Shown piece by piece: positions 1 through 11,300 of a stretch of DNA of 57,322 bases (its first letter is position 1; each line of letters begins with the position of its first letter). The DNA is from Gnetum montanum (taxonomy: Eukaryota > Streptophyta > Gnetopsida > Gnetales > Gnetaceae): positions 107,605 to 164,926 of the forward strand of contig MNCI01021002.1 of NCBI GenBank assembly GCA_015680685.1. The letters are read 5' to 3'. A program made the translations under genes and the position numbers. The notes under the pieces are model-generated. The model searched no databases and was not told the origin of the DNA. It was given only the letters and a program-made list of their open reading frames with translations.

Positions 1-235
1 GCTGCATGGTTTCTGCCTCAGCGCCGCATGAAGGACACGTCGTAGAACTGAGGATCCCGCACCGATGCAGCAGGGCTTGTACTGGCAGCGCATCGTTTTT
101 GAGGAGCCATAGAAAAAATTTAATTTTTTCGGGCAAGCGCCCCTGCCATATCTGCCGCCAGCCGTCCATCCGAGGGTACTTTGTCTTCAGGAGGGCCCGT
201 GGCTCGAGGCTCCCCCAACCCAAGGTCTGCATGGT
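1..235 (-). pseudogene. LINE ORF2 C-terminal zf-RVT domain (cut by window edge)
   Basis: Minus-strand translation gives the pattern seen after plant LINE RTs: IWQGRLPEKIKFFLWLL, then LLHRCGI and CPSCGAEAETMQ with a CX2C pair. The rest of the motif, including the His ligand, lies beyond position 1. The function within the LINE is not well defined; it is normally the last domain before the 3' UTR. Confidence 0.75.
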
Positions 236-369
236 GTGAGCGTGTCGGCAGAGCCCCTGCCAAGGTCTCGAATCACGCGCCCCCGAAACCCAAGGTAGGT
301 ACTTGGTCTTCATGATTCGGATCCAGGGGATCAGTTCGCCCTGGGGGCGCGAAAAACGGAGCAGCAACC

Positions 370-2005
370 GTTGTTGCCCGATCATCAGCTCATCCTCGAA
401 GGAGGTAACCCCCAAACCTCCGGCACTACGGGGCCGCGCGACCCGCTCCCAGCAGACCAGATGAATTCTGCGCCCCCCCTTGCCCCCCCCCCAAACGAAG
501 GTACGGACAAGAGAATTAACCGCAGAAACGACCGCCTTCGGAGGCGTGGCCACAGTTGCCACGAACCTCGCGACCGCCGTGAGGATTCCAGTGGCCACCA
601 ACAGGCGCCCTTTGCGGCTAAGGAACCTGTTCGCCCAGTGGCCCATTCTTCTCTCGATTTTACCGAGCAGCGGGCCCCACGCTGTGGTCCGGCCCCACCT
701 GAAAAGGGGGAGGCCCAGATATGTGTCGTTGTACGTGCCTGGCAGGATATTCAGGATGTGTATCGCCCGGTTCTTAACCTCAGCGTCCGCATTGAAGAAG
801 TGGGCGGAGGATTTGGTTCGATTGATTTCCAGTCCCACCTCGGCCGCGAGACAGGTCAGGGCAACGTTGATACACCGTGCTTGGGGAACCGTAGCTCTAC
901 TAAACAACATTGTGTCGTCCACATAGTGTTCGGTCCGGCAGGCCACACCGGCAATGTGAAGGCCATCCACCCCTGAGGTGCTGCAATACTGCTGCATTAA
1001 GTCCATGGCAATGATGAAAAGAAGGGGCGAGAGCGGGTCCCCCTGCCTCAACCCCCGCCTAGGGGAGGAGAGGCCCCATAAACGCCCCCCCACATCAAAG
1101 GAGAAACCTGCAGAGGATTGCATGTGGATGCATAAGCGGATGAACTGCAGATCGAACGCTTTCTGTAACATGATGGACTGCAAGGCCTCCTAGCTGAGTG
1201 TGTCATAAGCCTTGGTGATGTCAAGCTTGAGGCAGAGCCCGGGAAAACCCGTAGTCCGAAGCGAGTGAAACACCTCCTGCATGAGGAGGATTGGGTCCTG
1301 AATTGCCCGTCCTTGCACGAACCCCGCCTGGTTGGTCCCCACCAGCTTGGGCAAGACCGGCACAAGCCGATTCACCAGCAGCCTGGAGAAGACCCTGATG
1401 AGGACATTGCACACGCCAATGGGGCGGAAATGCTCGGGGCGGTGTGCGTCGGACTGCTTTGGGATGCACACAATGCGGGAGCAGTTGAGTTCCCTTCGTA
1501 CCTGTCTCCTGGCCAACATAAGATTGAACGCATCTAGAATATTGGGCCCCATAATATCTATGAAAGTTTTAAAAAATTCAAGGCTCCAACCGTCAGGACC
1601 TGGCGCTTTGCCACCAGGCATGCTAGTGATCGTCGCTGTGAGCTCCGACCATGAGAAGGGGGCCAACAGTCGCACGTTGTCGTGCTCGCTCAGCACACGC
1701 TGCACGGGAACCGAGATGGGCGTGGTGGGGCGCTTGGCCCAAATCCCGCGCCAGTATTGCGTCAGCTCGTGCGCAATTTGTTGTGGATCATCAGTGGTTT
1801 CGCCGGCTTGATTGCGGAGGCAGCGGGGTTGACATCCCCCCCGGGTTTTGGCCATAGCGAAGAAGAATCTGGTCTGCCGGTCCCCTTCTCTAATCCATCG
1901 GACTCGGGAACGTTGCCGCCAGTACGTCTCCTCTTCGAGGTCAAGGGATTGGAGCTGCCGCAACGTGTGCAGCTCCTCCACGTGTAAATCCTCCCCCCCT
2001 TCCTG
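370..2005 (-). pseudogene. LINE ORF2, reverse transcriptase domain
   Basis: Continues from the endonuclease after the TGA at 2006. It shows RWIREGDRQTRFF, GKAPGPDGW, FRPIGVCNV, NQAGFVQGR and LKLDITKAYDTLS, which are RT blocks of plant L1 elements. A TAG at 1190-1192 interrupts the segment where Trp is expected; the second LINE copy in this window keeps TGG at that site. Reading continues through RRGLRQGDPLSPLLF to the catalytic YVDD at 914-925. Below about 880 the frame becomes hard to follow and no clear domain can be named until the zinc domain at the window start. The enzyme would copy LINE RNA at the nicked chromosomal target. Confidence 0.9.
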
Positions 2006-2921
2006 TCAGGCTTGGATCTGGGCAAGCTGGGTACGAAGCTTCCGTAGGCCAGTACGGAAGGAGAACTTCGCCTCCACGGGGAGGGCCCTGATGGCCCACT
2101 TCAGCCGAAGCAAGGCACCTTTGAGGAAATCTCGTGGGTCCCCCTGGTCCGGCCGGTAGTTAGCCCAAATCTCCTTCACCATTTGCCGTAGCCAAGGCTT
2201 GGCTAACCAGGCTGCCTCGAAACGGAAGGGACGAGGGGCCCTCGGCTTATCCGGCCCAATCAGGCAGGTAAGCGAATGATGATCGGAAGCCACCCTTTCC
2301 TGCCCCACCACACGAATGGAGGAGTGGAGCAGGAGCTCAGCGCCAACCCAAACCCGATCAATCCGGGTGAGAACCTGTTCCGGTCCCTTCCTCCGATTGC
2401 TCCACGTGAAACGACAATTCTCAATTGGTAAGTCCACGAGGGAGAAGGTGGCCAGGAACGCCTGGAATTCCGCAGCCCCCGGCGGCGGGGGGGCACCCCC
2501 CGGACTTCTCCCAAGGGTGAAGGCGTTGGTTGATGTCCCCAACCACCAGCCATGCTCGATGGTCGGGGACCAGCGCCGCCACCCGGTGCAGTTCTCGCAG
2601 CCGCTCCACCCATTGCTGGGCGCCATAGAAATTAGTCAACCAGATCCCGTGCGCAGGGACCTGAACCGTGATGGCCCACTGCGATGCATCCAGGAGGTGC
2701 ATGGCACAGCGGGCAAGAATGGCGAGGCCGCCGGCCCGACCCCGGCAGGGGTGCGTGTAGGTAGTCCAGCCCTCCCACTGGAGGAAGTGCGACTCCGTAG
2801 GCTGTAGTTTGGTTTCCTGTAGACAAACAATGTCGCAGTCTTCATCTCCGACAATTTGATGCAAGGTGTTTCTTTTGTAGGGGGTACCCTGTCCCCTGCA
2901 GTTCCAGCTGAACACCTTCAT
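2006..2921 (-). pseudogene. LINE ORF2, apurinic-type endonuclease domain
   Basis: The start codon at 2921 is followed by FSWNCRGQG, the usual N-terminal motif of plant LINE endonucleases. CLQETK follows near residue 35, and a GDIN motif appears near residue 130. The reading frame changes in the homopolymer-rich stretch at about 2480-2500 and continues with RIDRVWV and SDHHSL, the C-terminal motifs of the endonuclease fold that carry the catalytic Asp and His. The frame ends at a TGA at 2006-2008 and then continues uninterrupted into the RT segment, so that stop is a single substitution. The enzyme nicks target DNA to prime reverse transcription. The frameshift in a G/C run could be a real mutation or a sequencing error. 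Confidence 0.88.
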
Positions 2922-4239
2922 GTATGACCAGAGGTGCGGCGTTGGTAGACCTCCCGCAAGGTCTGTTGCTGCCCCAAGTCGATATCGCGTTGGGTTTGTT
3001 TGTTTCTAGTACTGGTCTCAGTTGGTCTGCCTGGATGGTTCTTGCCGACTCGCACTACTGTGCTGCGCTCCCGTTCCTTGGCCGTAGGCACCGTTGCCTG
3101 GCGCCGCCGGGCCCGGGTGCTCCCCCGAACCACGTTAACCCACTCCCCCAGAGGGGGCAACGTAGGTTCTGACCCTGCCCCGGGAGGGGCACGGGGCGAC
3201 AGGGGAGGGGCCGAGTGGGGGTGGGTCTTAGTGGGTGAAAGTTGGGCCCCGGGAGAGGTGGGGGGGCNTGACAGTCGACCTCCCGATGTCTGGGTTTCCC
3301 GCACCACCCGCACCCCCCCAGCCGACCGGCCTTCGGGTCATACGTCGGGGCGGGTTCCGTCCCAAGGTTCTCGAAGGTGACCTGGAGGGTCTCCTCCCCC
3401 CCAGGAAGCTCCAACACGACCTCCCGGACAAGGTCAGTCTCCGACAAGTTGCGCCAGACGCAGAATCGGGCGAAGCCCATTCGCGCCATGGACTGCGTGA
3501 CGTGGTCGAAAGCGATGAATTTGCCGAAAAAACCGGCCAGTTCCGTGAGGAAAGCGAGACTCCAGAGCTCCCATGGAACGTCGGCCACGCGCACCCAGAC
3601 CGGAGCCCGGGTGAACAAGTCTGTCTCGCGGTGAGCCCCGGGGCGCCAAGGGGTTAAGGCGAGGCCCCGAGCCCCGTAGAACCACGGGCCACCAAGCAAC
3701 ACAGAATCCCGAGCTTGCATGGAGGGAAGGACGAAAAGGAGCAGGTCCTCGGACAAGCTCCGCACATCGACATCCCCAACCCGCCATTGCTCCCTCACCC
3801 ACCGGCGACTAAGGTCCAGGCGCGGGTGGGATCCTCGAGAGATGAAACGGCCGATGAGGCTCCTCTCCATTGTTCGGACACCCTCCACTGGAGGGTGGTT
3901 GACCCGCAGCCTCAAGGTGTGGTCACTGCGGGAGTGGGCCGCAATGGCGCTAGCCCCCAAACCATTGGGTGTGTCCTCGGCGAAGGGGCCCGCGCCAGCA
4001 CCGACATTGGTGGCCACGGTGGCAGGGACTGTCGTTCCCGCGATGGTTGTAGCGGTAGTGGCAGGTGCGGCCGCAGTGACCGTGTCTGTTGTGTCTGGCG
4101 TGCTTGTGGCGCCGGTTGTGGTGCCGGTGGCTGCGGCACTGTCGTTGGCAGGGGTGGTGGTTTTGGCAACGACGGTGGCGTCGGTGGCGGTGGTGGCGTC
4201 AGTGGCGGTGGTGGCGTCGGTGGCGTTGGGTGTGTCCAT
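2918..4239 (-). pseudogene. LINE ORF1: DUF4283-like RNA-binding protein with CCHC zinc knuckle
   Basis: The start chosen is the ATG at 4239. The first ~25 residues are a short Thr/Asp/Ala repeat encoded by an 18-bp minisatellite. A DUF4283-like region follows (Trp-rich, with WVRVADVPWELW and similar segments), then a CX2CX4HX4C zinc knuckle (CGWCGKPRHREVDC) that ends just before the ambiguous base at 3268. Past that base the knuckle frame stays open to 3055 as Pro-rich sequence. Another frame gives a Lys/Arg-rich tail that ends at 2918 in an ATGA overlap with the ORF2 start. A one- or two-base length error in the G run at 3261-3268 would link the two, so the intact ORF1 probably ends at 2918. 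The role by family is RNA binding in the LINE ribonucleoprotein. Confidence 0.85.
4160..4230. repeat. 18-bp minisatellite encoding the ORF1 N-terminus
   Basis: About four imperfect copies of an 18-bp unit (reads as GGTGGCGTCGGTGGCGGT on the + strand) encode the Thr-Asp-Ala-Thr-Thr-Ala repeats at the LINE ORF1 start. Confidence 0.8.
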
Positions 4240-4240
4240 C

Positions 4241-4680
4241 TTCTCTCAATCCTTCAATATATCACTTTTGATGGCTTTCATAGAATGTAGATGTGCAATT
4301 TCTTTATATCATCTTCAATGATTATCTGATCTTCTTTGCACATGCCCAAACCATTTGAGATGCCATTCATGTAGCTTATTTGAATAGAAGCCACTCCACT
4401 TATTTGTTTAATGTTTGTATTGTGCTGTATCTCTTCTTGTGTAACATTCAATATCCATCTAGGCATTTGCATTTTTTCCATACTTGTTTGTTGTTCATGT
4501 GAAATTCTGCAAATGTTAGTTATATATGTTCATATACATACATATACACACATGTATATGGTATAGATACATACACAAATATACATAGTTCTGTGTTTTT
4601 TTTTGTTTTGTTTTGTTTTAAATGTTTAGGTTTGTTTTCAAAGGAGAAAAAAACCCTTAAGGATTATTATTTCTACATAT
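4241..4680 (+). other. Intronic sequence between LINE and TRIM array
   Basis: AT-rich sequence with a run of TTTTG repeats near 4597-4620 and alternating TA/CA tracts near 4520-4580. No exon of the farnesyltransferase gene or other gene is visible. Confidence 0.5.
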
Positions 4681-5118
4681 TGGGTATGTTAATCACCCTA
4701 CACCACTAGGTCGTTGAATATATTGCTATCTATCAGGTTGTGACTTTTGGTTCAATGGTTAGTTTTGCTTTCACAATTTAGTGTTAGAGCCAGGTTGTAG
4801 GTTCAACTTTCTTTGGATGCTTTGTCAACATGTGTGTCCACCTAGCATAAAAGTCAAAGGGAGATTACTGGGTGGCTAAATTGTGTCACAGTACTAGGTG
4901 GTTAAATATAACCGTTTCACTGCTTGTTGGGCCATCATAGTTCGGTATCAGAGCTGCGGTTGCTAGTTAGAATCTCTTTGGATTCTTTCTCGACTTGTGT
5001 GTACACCTAGCATGCAAGTTGAAGGGGAGATTGTTGGGTTTGTTAATCACCTTATAGTGCTAGGTGGTTAAGTATATCATGTTTCTACCAAATTGAACTT
5101 TTGGTTTGATGGTTAGTG
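4681..5118 (+). mobile_element. Tandem TRIM/SMART-like miniature LTR retrotransposon array
   Basis: Three related short LTR-like segments start at 4681, 4869 and 5032, each beginning TGGG or TGTTGGG. They contain similar text (an ACTAGGTGGTTAA-like core, and CTTTTGGTT-CAATGGTTAG-like ends in the first and third). Between them are two internal domains of under 100 bp. Each starts with a primer-binding-like motif (GTGTTAGAGCC at 4781; CGGTATCAGAGC at 4943, resembling the initiator-Met site TGGTATCAGAGC) and ends with a purine tract (AAAGGGAGATT before 4869; GAAGGGGAGATTG before 5032). The order LTR-internal-LTR-internal-LTR is that of tandem TRIM or SMART elements. No coding capacity. It ends about 160 bp before an FTB exon. 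Confidence 0.7.
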
Positions 5119-5279
5119 GAGATGTCTGTAGCAGTCATGTGGGTTATAAAAATTGCCCGTGTTGAGCTTCCTAAGTTCTTTGTATCAAATAGAGAAGATA
5201 AAATTGAATACGATGATTTTTGTTATTGGTTTCATATATTATACTTTTTCCAACATGTTTTCAATTTATATTTTATCAG

Positions 5280-5344
5280 GTTGCAAGTATAATGAATATA
5301 TTAGATTCAAGGCTGGTGGAAAATTTGGCTAGCTATATAGCAAG
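5280..5344 (+). CDS. FTB: FTB exon (first visible)
   Basis: Acceptor TTTTATCAG precedes 5280 and donor GTATGT follows 5344. It encodes VASIMNILDSRLVENLASYIA and leaves two bases of a codon that the next exon completes to Ser. This helix precedes the SCQTYEGG repeat of the alpha-alpha barrel. Confidence 0.9.
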
Positions 5345-8300
5345 GTATGTCTTAAGCAACTTTACATTCTTGAAGAAAAATGAAAATGCATATTTATGTT
5401 AGAAAATTGTAAAAATTGTTTTAATATTTCATCTCTTATAAAGCATGGGCATGTGAATTTGGCATTATTTAGCTTTGCTATTAAGAATTATGAGGGACAA
5501 CTGGGAAGCCCTGAAAAGAACATTTTTTAAACCTTATTTTCATGTTTAATCCGTTTAATAGCTATTCTTTTCGACAAATTGAAGAATAGGTTTAAAAACT
5601 CTTCTGGTTTACTCCTCTACACGCACATACTTATACACATATAGATGCACTCATGCCCTAGCAGGTGATCTAGTATCTGTATAGAGGAAATTTCATTCTT
5701 GTGGGAACTTGGTCATGAATATAGTGCTATACACAATACCCAATCCTTAGATGTTGAATTTCTTGAAGCATTGGTTTCACCTTCAGTACTACATATAAAG
5801 GAAATTACATCTCTAAAACATATGATACGATTGCCTGGGAGGCCTTGTGGGAGGTTATGCTTCACAAAGGTTTCCATTCACACTTTGTTGATCTATGTAT
5901 GGACATTCAGTGATCGGGGGCCTTTTCCTTGGATTTGGAGGAAATGTTGTGGTGCTTTCAAAACCACTGGGAGGGGCCTTCGACAAGGGGATCCTTTGGC
6001 TTTCTTCCTCTTCATTCTGGTGATGGATATGATGCGTACCTACTATGAGGCTGAGGGGTTGAGAGGTTTGGACATCAATGGGGTGCAATGCATGGTGGAA
6101 CATTATGGTGATGATACTATTCTCTTCTCTCTGCCTGTTGTGCTACAAGCACATGCTAGCCATTATTAATAGAGCCCTTTGCTACATGGGGGAGGAAATC
6201 AGGCTCTAGATCAATTGGGGCAAGTTGGCCATTCATCTCCTAAATACTGATATGGGGATAAGGGGTAGGGTCATCCTCCAGACGGGGGGATAAGGATGGG
6301 AAATTGAATAGTTTTTTGCAGTACCTGTATCAAGCTCATAGAGGTTGCCATCACGTGGATGCTTTAGGTGTTGACAATAGGGGAGGAGGTTCCACTGCAC
6401 GGTCAGGCGTTGTAGGACACCAGAGAGTTCTTCCCTAGGGCTGTCCCCAAGACGGGGAGTGCATAGGTGCCAAAGAAGGCCTTAGCGCCTTTATGGTAGG
6501 AGGCGGCGGTCCTGGTGGGCTGTTTCTTTCTTCATTTTTGGAAGTTGGTGGGGGTCCATTTCTCTTTGATGACCTGCTTGTGTTGGGGGTGTTGGGCTAA
6601 TCTGCCTTGGTTCTTTCTAACTATGTTGAGGAGGCAACAGCGTGGGTGCTAGTCAAGCCTTATTCTGGCTCTTTAGAGGGTTACGTTGTGTGCTGCTGGA
6701 TGTTGTGGAATTATAAAATCATAGATAATTCCACAAATCATATCACACTATATGCATCATCATAACAAAGTACACTTACACAGTTGCTACCCCAAACATC
6801 AAGACATGGACCTAAGAAAAAGTAGGTTGTTACGAACTTGAAAATTTTAGACTTCTGATTTTGCCAGATCTTATAAAATATTCAAACATTCAAACATAAT
6901 TTCCATCGACATTCCCTCTTTTTATCTTTACATACCATTTCTAGATTATAGCAATGAATATGCATATGTGCTTCATTTTCAGCTACATTTCTTCTTTGAA
7001 ATCAAGTCATAAGGTGAAAATGAAGAGGCTTCAAAATGAAAACATGATAAGGTGCAAGTCTATGATATAAACTGAGTAAAACACCTTCTCTTTTAGGCTG
7101 TCAGTGATGAAAATTTTCCATTTTATGTTCATCCCTTATTATTGCATCATCTTATGATGCCTTGAAAGCTCATCATGTGAACTTTCTAAAACCATTGAGG
7201 GGGAATTTATATTCTATTAAATGATGTCACTCTAAAAAATAATGCATCAAAAACATGTGCAACATTCTACATGCTCATTATTTAAAAATGACATAACCAG
7301 CAATGCATGTGTGTATATGCTTTTAAAAAACTTATTCATGGTAAGCAAGAAATACTTGTTTCAGCCCCTGATGCATAACATAAAGAATCATTTTCTTTTC
7401 TTTCTAGATCTGATTGCTTAGTAGTTAGTATCTGCATGGTAACCCCTAGAGCTAGTAGATCCAGAACTTTCTTTTCTCTTTCTTATTGCTGTCACTGATT
7501 TTTCTTTTCCTTTCTCCCACAATTTCCCCTCTTTCTTGGTAATGGTCTTTTGTTATTTTCTTATAAAGTTTTTGTATGTTGAGGTCATATTTTAATTTTC
7601 TTGGGCTCTGTTTTTAAAGAAGGGTTTTTCTCTTTCGTGGGGGTGTTATTTACAAGTCTTTTTTGCATTTTTTTGAAAGTTGACTTGTACTAGGTCTTGG
7701 ATTCAGTTCCTTTTCTCCATTTTGTTTGACATACAAAATATTTTTCTGACCCTTAACCAGTAAAATAATTGATCCATAGTTCTCATTCTAGCATAATTCT
7801 TCTTGAAAAACCAAAGTCATAGTGTGAATGAAAAAGGGTTTAAAACTTTGAGATGTGTAGACGGTAGAAGTCTAAAGCATCACAACCGAGAGGAATACCT
7901 TCTTCTTATGTGACTCAGTGGTTCAACCTTCCATTCTAAGCCTATGACCTATGATTACATTGTCTTATATGCTTTGAAAGGTGATCACATGACATTTTGA
8001 CACTCCACTACATAACTTCTGAACTCTAGCATACACCAATCTATTGATAATTTCTGCTTTCCGATTTAGTTTATGGCCACTTGGATAATGTCAGTTCCAA
8101 TGGGTGATTTTTCTAACCTTGCTACTTATCTACTTTCGGAAGACACACTCAACAACTTAATAAGATCACATCCATATGCAACAAGGTAATATATCAAATC
8201 CATACACCATCACAAGGCATAGCAACAATCAAGCCAACAACAACAAAGCATGCATAAGACCTAAAGATTTGAACCTGCATCCTCATTTTTACTAAGTAAG

Positions 8301-11300
8301 CTTAGCATATCAACTTAAACAAAAAAGGATCATCACTTGATACTTGTCCCAGCAAGTGGAGTCCCGAGAGGACTTGTAGATGAGTGTTAAAGTTAACGCA
8401 CTATTGCAGAAAGTAACTGAAGAAGCTAATGACATGAAGAACGTAACAATTTACAATAAGTTTGTAACTCGATCAAACTTCCTTTTTCACGTTACAAACT
8501 TGGTATTAGTTAGACTTTTAACTCGATCAAGAGTCATGACTCACAGCAATGACATAATGTAATGACATTTTGTGATGAATTCGTAAGAGCATTTAATTAG
8601 TCTTACAAATTGCTTTGTTTCACACAAAATTACAAATTACTTCTATATATTATGAATGAATACCAGGAGTTACAAATTGACTCACTGTGACTTATGAATA
8701 ACTAATTTGACTCATACGATACTTTATGAATGAAGACAATGTATGAATTACTATTTTTTTGTGTAAATGTCGAGCAAACATAATATAAATTAAAGCCAAA
8801 AACAGAATTTGTACAGTCAACAACATTCAGACCAAATGTGAGGGCCATTCCCCTTCCTGCAGAAAAGAAACTCCACCCATACTACTCCCAAAAAGGGGAG
8901 ACAACTCCCCACATAGTAACTCCTGCTGCACAAAAACATGGGCAGGGAGATAGATCCCCCTTACAACTCCAATCCTCCACAACATCTTCCCTACACAGGC
9001 CCAGGCATTTGTCAACTAGTTATGGACTTGGCCAACTGCAGCGGCCAATGGAGACCCAACACAAGAATCAACCATCAACAATAAGAAAACCATAGTATGA
9101 ATTACTATTTAACAATGAGCAAAAGCCTAATATCTTTTGGTGTGGCTACCTGTAGGCTCAAACCTAGGCCTTATGACTTAAGAAATGAGCACCTTACTAT
9201 AATTTCAAATGATGGCCCTTAACATACCAACATATAGATACCATAGAAAAGGAAAACTTTACTATGGCTTGTTAATATCATTTCCCCTTTTGAGGTTTCA
9301 TCTTTGAAACTTTGTGTATAGCCTCAAAAAAAGGCAAACAAGAGCTTCAATCAATTAACTCTCATATTGTTAGTGCTTCAATGAAAGTTTCTGTTCCCAT
9401 CATACTAAAAAAGAGCTCAAAATAGAATCTATGTTGTTAAATAAGGCTACAAATATAGGTAATTTGGGCAGAGAGGCCAATGCTAATGGTAAATAATATG
9501 TATATCATCTATAACATACTAAAGGGACTTGATTATGTAACACTAAATAACATACATTTCATCCATAATAAAAAGCATTAAAGAAAAAGAAGAGTCATGT
9601 AAAGGCCAACTACCAATTGTAGGCTAGTAGTGGTAAATAATGTATATTCTCTTCATCTCTAAGGCCCTTTTATGTAACACTAGAGTATATTTCCTAATTT
9701 TCTCATCCTGTATTATACAAGATTTTTTCATAATCAAACTATTTGATTTTTTTAAGGGAAAAGATTCTTTTGGCCAAATTATAGATATATATTATCAACA
9801 TATAGCTAACTACTCAAACATAAATATTTAATATTATATCCATAGAGAAAGACACAAAACACTAAATCTCACCCATAAGAAATACACAGACAATCAAAAG
9901 TCATACCCATCAAGTTGTTTCTTATAGGTCACAAACACCTATCCTTGTAAATGCATAAGATTTCAATCCTGAAACTGAACTTTTATGCAAAGGTTCTTAC
10001 CACTAAGCTAACATTTCATTTGGTGTTTTGGGGTGGGGGAAGAGGGATGGGGGAGGGGAAATGTATTGGAATTGAAACTACATATCTACATGTACCTTTA
10101 AAATATACAGCTAACACGATACTTTTGTTGAACTTAAGCAAGACATAATGGTGTGTAGATCAACATCGCCATTAGAATCGAACTTGGGACTTGCAAACCA
10201 CAATCTTTATGCTTTAACCAAGTGAGCATGATTATAAGAATGTTATTGCTGTTAATCCCATCACAAATATTGGGAGCAGAGAATTTGAAAATTAGAGAAT
10301 CCATGGGAAAAAAATTAACATATTCATTAAAGCTATCTTCAAAACAAGGTGAGTAGATTGGATTATAAAAACTAAGCAACTGTAGTTGTCATCCAATAGG
10401 AAGATCTTTGTATGATAAAGACCAAGCAAAAAATTGCACATCAGCCTAAATTTCATTATCATAATATAATTATAATATAGGTACACCTTAAGATATACAG
10501 TGTAATTAGAACTTTCGAACTCAGCATTGCCCACCAGAATTGAACCATGACTTGGAGTTTTCAAACCAAAAGTCTTACGCTTAGTCTTTAATATGCATTC
10601 ATCTTCTGTTGACTTAATAGTGCACCAATGATTTTAGTCTTTAATATGCATTCATCTTCTGTTGACTTAATATTGCACCAATGATTAAGAATTTTAAAAA
10701 GTTCTTATGCCAAGGAAACCATGTTTATGCCTTTTAAATGAAATCTTGCATTATATCATTATGTAGATTGACACAGTTATCCCACAATAAAAAGGATGAG
10801 GAAGAAGAGAAAGAGAGGGTAATCAAATGAGAATTTGGAAGAAATGTCTACTACTGAGAATCTTGAAAGTAGATTTATCAGGGTATTGACATTGTGATTA
10901 ATGAAATGAAAGTTGAAAATTTAAAATATGTTCATTACTTATTAATGAATTGTTATATTATATCCATTAGGAGGCCCAGACATCAGAGATCCAATAGATA
11001 GATATCAGTTCAGCCATTGCTATTGGCTGATTTCTTTATATCAGAGTATCACCTGCTGGAAGTGAACTTTGTACTTTAGGAATGAAAGTCCCAAGCCTTA
11101 CCAACAAACTCTATGTTGCTTTCCTATATGCAAAACTTTGTACTTTGATCAATGTCTATTCTGTGCTTTTGTCCCTGCGCTCTACGGCCTGATAACATTT
11201 CTACATATGTTCATTAATTCCATTCTCTAAATTTACTGTCATTATGATGATTTTCCTGCTTTTTAAAAATTGTCCTTTATTTCGTAAAGGGGTTGCTTTG

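Larger units (their letters stand above)
1..4240 (-). mobile_element. L1-type non-LTR retrotransposon (LINE), 3' end beyond window start
   Basis: A GC-rich block on the minus strand stands out against AT-rich surroundings. Read right to left it has the order of a plant L1-clade LINE: an ORF1 with a gag-like domain and zinc knuckle (about 2918-4239), then ORF2 with an APE-type endonuclease (about 2010-2921), a reverse transcriptase (about 880-1990) and a terminal zf-RVT domain (about 1-235). The poly(A) end would lie left of position 1 and is not seen. The reading frames are broken by one ambiguous base, one frameshift and two in-frame stops in ORF2, so this copy is probably inactive. It lies upstream of the first visible farnesyltransferase exon, presumably within an intron of that gene and in antisense to it. 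Confidence 0.93.
8253..10590 (-). repeat. Cluster of five tRNA-like SINE heads
   Basis: On the minus strand, segments at about 8253-8314, 9141-9195, 9953-10015, 10150-10232 and 10530-10590 each pair an A-box-like motif with a B-box-like motif some 35-45 bp downstream. The clearest is 10150-10232: ATGCTCACTTGG, then AAGTTCGATTCTA. Others have AGGTTCAAATCT (8253 copy), TTAGCTTAGTGGTAAGAACC (9953 copy) and TGGTTCAATTCT (10530 copy). This is the RNA polymerase III promoter layout of tRNA-derived SINEs. None folds as a real tRNA by eye, and bodies and tails are not delimited. Confidence 0.45.

Noticed and set aside
480-926. Forward-strand frames in the first 4 kb
   Set aside because: They are shadows of the GC-rich LINE coding on the minus strand, where real domains are found.
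5100-5279. An additional FTB exon before 5280
   Set aside because: No open segment matches the expected preceding sequence (a CYTA-type motif) and no suitable donor is present.
5699-5815. Coding start of the + strand LINE fragment
   Set aside because: Residues before the YDT block show no LINE similarity; the open frame there is chance.
10150-10232. Functional tRNA gene
   Set aside because: A- and B-box-like motifs exist but no cloverleaf with a paired acceptor stem can be drawn.
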